Assembly (NCBI GenBank): GCA_033675545.1 | Contig: JAWDGP010002185.1 | Location: 226,001-290,000 of the forward strand | Length of the DNA: 64,000 nt | From: Elysia crispata | Lineage: Eukaryota > Mollusca > Gastropoda > Plakobranchidae | Direction: 5' to 3' | In this document: positions 1 to 64,000 of the stretch, one piece after another | How the letters are laid out: every line of letters begins with the position of its first letter | Numbering within the stretch: the first letter of the stretch is position 1 | Program-made: the position numbers and the translations under genes | Notes under the pieces: generated by a model | What the model saw: the letters and a program-made list of their open reading frames with translations, nothing else | What the model was told of the DNA's origin: nothing | Databases searched by the model: none

Positions 1-669
1 AAGGTAAAAGTGATTTTTTTTTTATGTCAATTTTATAGAGGACACTCAAACTAGTACACACAAAACTGATGCTATAAATGTGGATTGATGAAACAAATAG
101 AGTGCCGCGAGTGTTGTGGGTAGGCATATGAGATCAACATTTTCCCTAATAGAAAGTATAAGTTTTCTTTGCTAGTTAGCTTGGCATGTCCTTTCAATTT
201 CCGCCTATTGCCAAGATGTTGAATGGATGGGCATGAACTGGCTCTTAGATGATAAAAGGGTACGAGGGACCAAAACTAGATGTTTCAGGAAAGAGGCTGA
301 GACATAAAATACTTCAACTGCTTTACTTCATTCTGAAAGTCCAATGAAACTCATCTTTGAATTAAAGGAGATGGCACCTTTGATCTCAAATGTGAGAGTC
401 TGATGTTAAGTTAACAGAGGTAGAAAAATTAATAAAAAGGAATGTAAATAATTAGAAATGCTCCTCATCACCTAAGAAAAGATAAGACAATATGAAGATT
501 GAGTCAGCATCAGTAAACAAAATATGATTACAGTAATAATGTTACCCAATTCCATTCCTATGATTAATGCACATTTTGCAACAAACTTAAGGTCTCATTA
601 AAATGATCTAGCTGGTCTATCCATTATATTTGCTTCATAAGGACCATTTCAATTTTTTTTCAATTTTAC
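1..669. other. Intron downstream of exon 58; nothing recognised
   Basis: AT-rich sequence after the exon 58 donor. I looked on the minus strand for the spacer exon (counterpart of exons 4, 23 and 40) and did not find it. Confidence 0.7.
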
Positions 670-62223
<61,554 letters not shown>

Positions 62224-64000
62224 CTTTAACAGATAAATAAATGTTTAAAATAAAAAAATAGATAGCAGCTTTGGGCTTAATATAAACTAAAAAATTGGTC
62301 CTCAAAGTAAGTTTGTATTTTAATAAACATAGAAGTGTTGAATTCACCCTAATTTTTAAATATACCTTGTTCAAACATCTTACATAAAAACTCATAGAAT
62401 AGTAATAATAAATGCCATGCACTTAAATGACATTTTGAAGTAAAGAAAATTATTTTGTGACATTAAAAAACAATAACTCTCAATAGAGACTAATCCTTTA
62501 ATTATATTTCACGATTTTTCCCTTAGAAAATAAGAAGTAAATAATTTTGACATTAATGTATTCAATTTAATAACAAAGAACCTAATCTTCAGAGGAATCT
62601 ATTTAAGCCTGCAGGAATAACGCTAGATGTAGAATATGGACAGATGAGAGATTTAAAAGAAGATCAATAATTTTATCAAAATACATGAATGATAAATAAG
62701 AGAACCTTAAAAACATGGCCTATAAAATTCAATTACAAATCAATTAGTTGTATAATTAAAAGAGAAAAGAAGGTAGGTGGGAGGAAGCAAAAATGAGGAA
62801 AAAAATGTTAAAAAAGGTAAAATTTGAGATGAACATTTAGGAAGTCTGGTAAAAAATATTCAATAAACATGATTCACAGTTCAAATGAACAGTTGGGGGA
62901 AAGATATCTACATTGAAGAAAAGCAAAGTTGAGAACAATAACCAATTTATATCCTCCAAAACCATTCATTGGGCAGCTTTAATATGTACAGAAATTTGAG
63001 ATATTTAAATTCTTCTCATATGTGTCACCATGGAGACTTTCTTTCTGTTATAAATGGAATAGAGATTTCAAGAAAAAAAAGTTTTAACCAAATCTAGGCA
63101 CTTTTCTCATGTATCCCTCATTTGGTTTATCTCTTTCCCATATATGGTGCTGATGTAATCCACTGCAGAAAGAATGCAGTGAGCAACCTGAATTGGTGAA
63201 AAAGTTTTCAAGCGAAAAAAAGAAAAAAACAAAGTAGTGTAGCACTTATCCAATCAATAAAAAACATAAGATGGGTTTTCTTGTTTAATTAAATTATTAA
63301 CATATCATCCAACTGTGTCAAGATATAAGTCTGAACTGAGAATGCAAGCTCTTGGTCTCCTAAACGCCTCTGTGGTGAGCTCTCTTCATAATCTCGGATA
63401 TACACATTCGTCATGGGTTAGTCTTTATTATTGTCCATGATTTAATAGTCCAAACGCCGCAGCAAGATGCTTATTGTTTACGCAAACTTTATTTTTCCAT
63501 CCCTCCAAATCTCCACAAAAGCTGATTGCTGGTCCTGACAGCTTTTTTTTGTAGATCATATTATTGTCTGAGTTACATATTGTGGCACTTTAATTTTAGA
63601 TTAACTGAGGTGATTTTTCACATGAACATGATTTAGTTCATAATAAATTTCTGATTATTTATTTTTTAAGGTTGAATTTGTTGTTATTACAAAGCTTCTG
63701 GGTATACAATGTTGTGTGATTATCCAATTTCCATTTTAAAAAGAGGCTAGTTGCATGTTGATATTAAATAGATTAAAAACTAAATTTATAATTTTCAGGT
63801 TGAAGAGTATTGGAATAACAGCTTAAAAAACATGAGATAAAAATGAAGGCTGAAAATTACTGAGTTTGAATCACTTTGTGTATGAAAAAAATTTGGGTAT
63901 ACAATGTAATGGGTTAACCTTATTTGGATTTTACATGAAAGATGCATGTTCCTAAAAAAATTCAAACGAAACATTGGAATTTTTTTTTGTAAAGTACTTT
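62224..64000. other. Intron upstream of exon 1; no exon found
   Basis: The exon expected next (the Cys-rich VWD middle, like exons 19 and 55) is not visible, so this is taken as intron. The word GGGTATACAATGT occurs at 63699 and 63895. Confidence 0.6.

Noticed and set aside
63290-63440. Slightly GC-richer patch with a short minus-strand frame (starts MTNVYIRDYEESSPQ)
   Set aside because: It does not resemble the missing Cys-rich VWD exon and lacks a good acceptor. It was considered as an upstream exon and not accepted.

Overview
The window is AT-rich invertebrate-type animal DNA with long simple-sequence arrays and dispersed transposons. I suspect a mollusc or another lophotrochozoan, but nothing here fixes the phylum. 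Apart from inserted elements and simple repeats, it is filled by one minus-strand gene that enters near 62.2 kb and is still open at 0.67 kb. Neither the first nor the last exon is present.

I traced 58 coding exons (11,938 nt, about 3,980 residues). Each has an acceptor and a donor, and the reading phase is continuous from the first exon to the last, so this is one gene and not three neighbours. Domain order and motifs match the von Willebrand factor D and EGF domain (VWDE) family: LamG-like, Ig-like, VWD, Cys-rich, EGF, then an IPT/TIG-like segment. The unusual point is that the whole unit is repeated in tandem. Module 1 covers exons 1-16 (62.2-43.9 kb; its VWD is cut by the window edge). 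Module 2 covers exons 17-35 (43.0-27.1 kb). Module 3 covers exons 36-52 (27.0-7.8 kb). A fourth VWD starts at 6.5 kb (exons 53-58). Module 3 alone carries a large mucin insert in exons 46-48. It is built of 8-residue and 12-residue Thr-rich repeats in which nearly every unit also holds an N-glycosylation sequon. The product should be a very large, cysteine-rich, heavily glycosylated secreted or matrix protein.

The introns hold the rest. There is a 1.54 kb hAT-like transposon whose end lies 21 bp from a splice donor (58.8-60.3 kb). A broken DNA transposon with a recognisable transposase remnant lies at 38.4-40.5 kb. A 566 bp solo LTR with a perfect 5 bp target duplication lies at 21.95-22.52 kb. 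A perfect 49 bp inverted repeat lies at 25.2 kb. Several diverged tandem repeats and many GA, TA, trinucleotide and homopolymer arrays are also present. I saw no RNA gene, CRISPR array, promoter or polyadenylation end that I could support.
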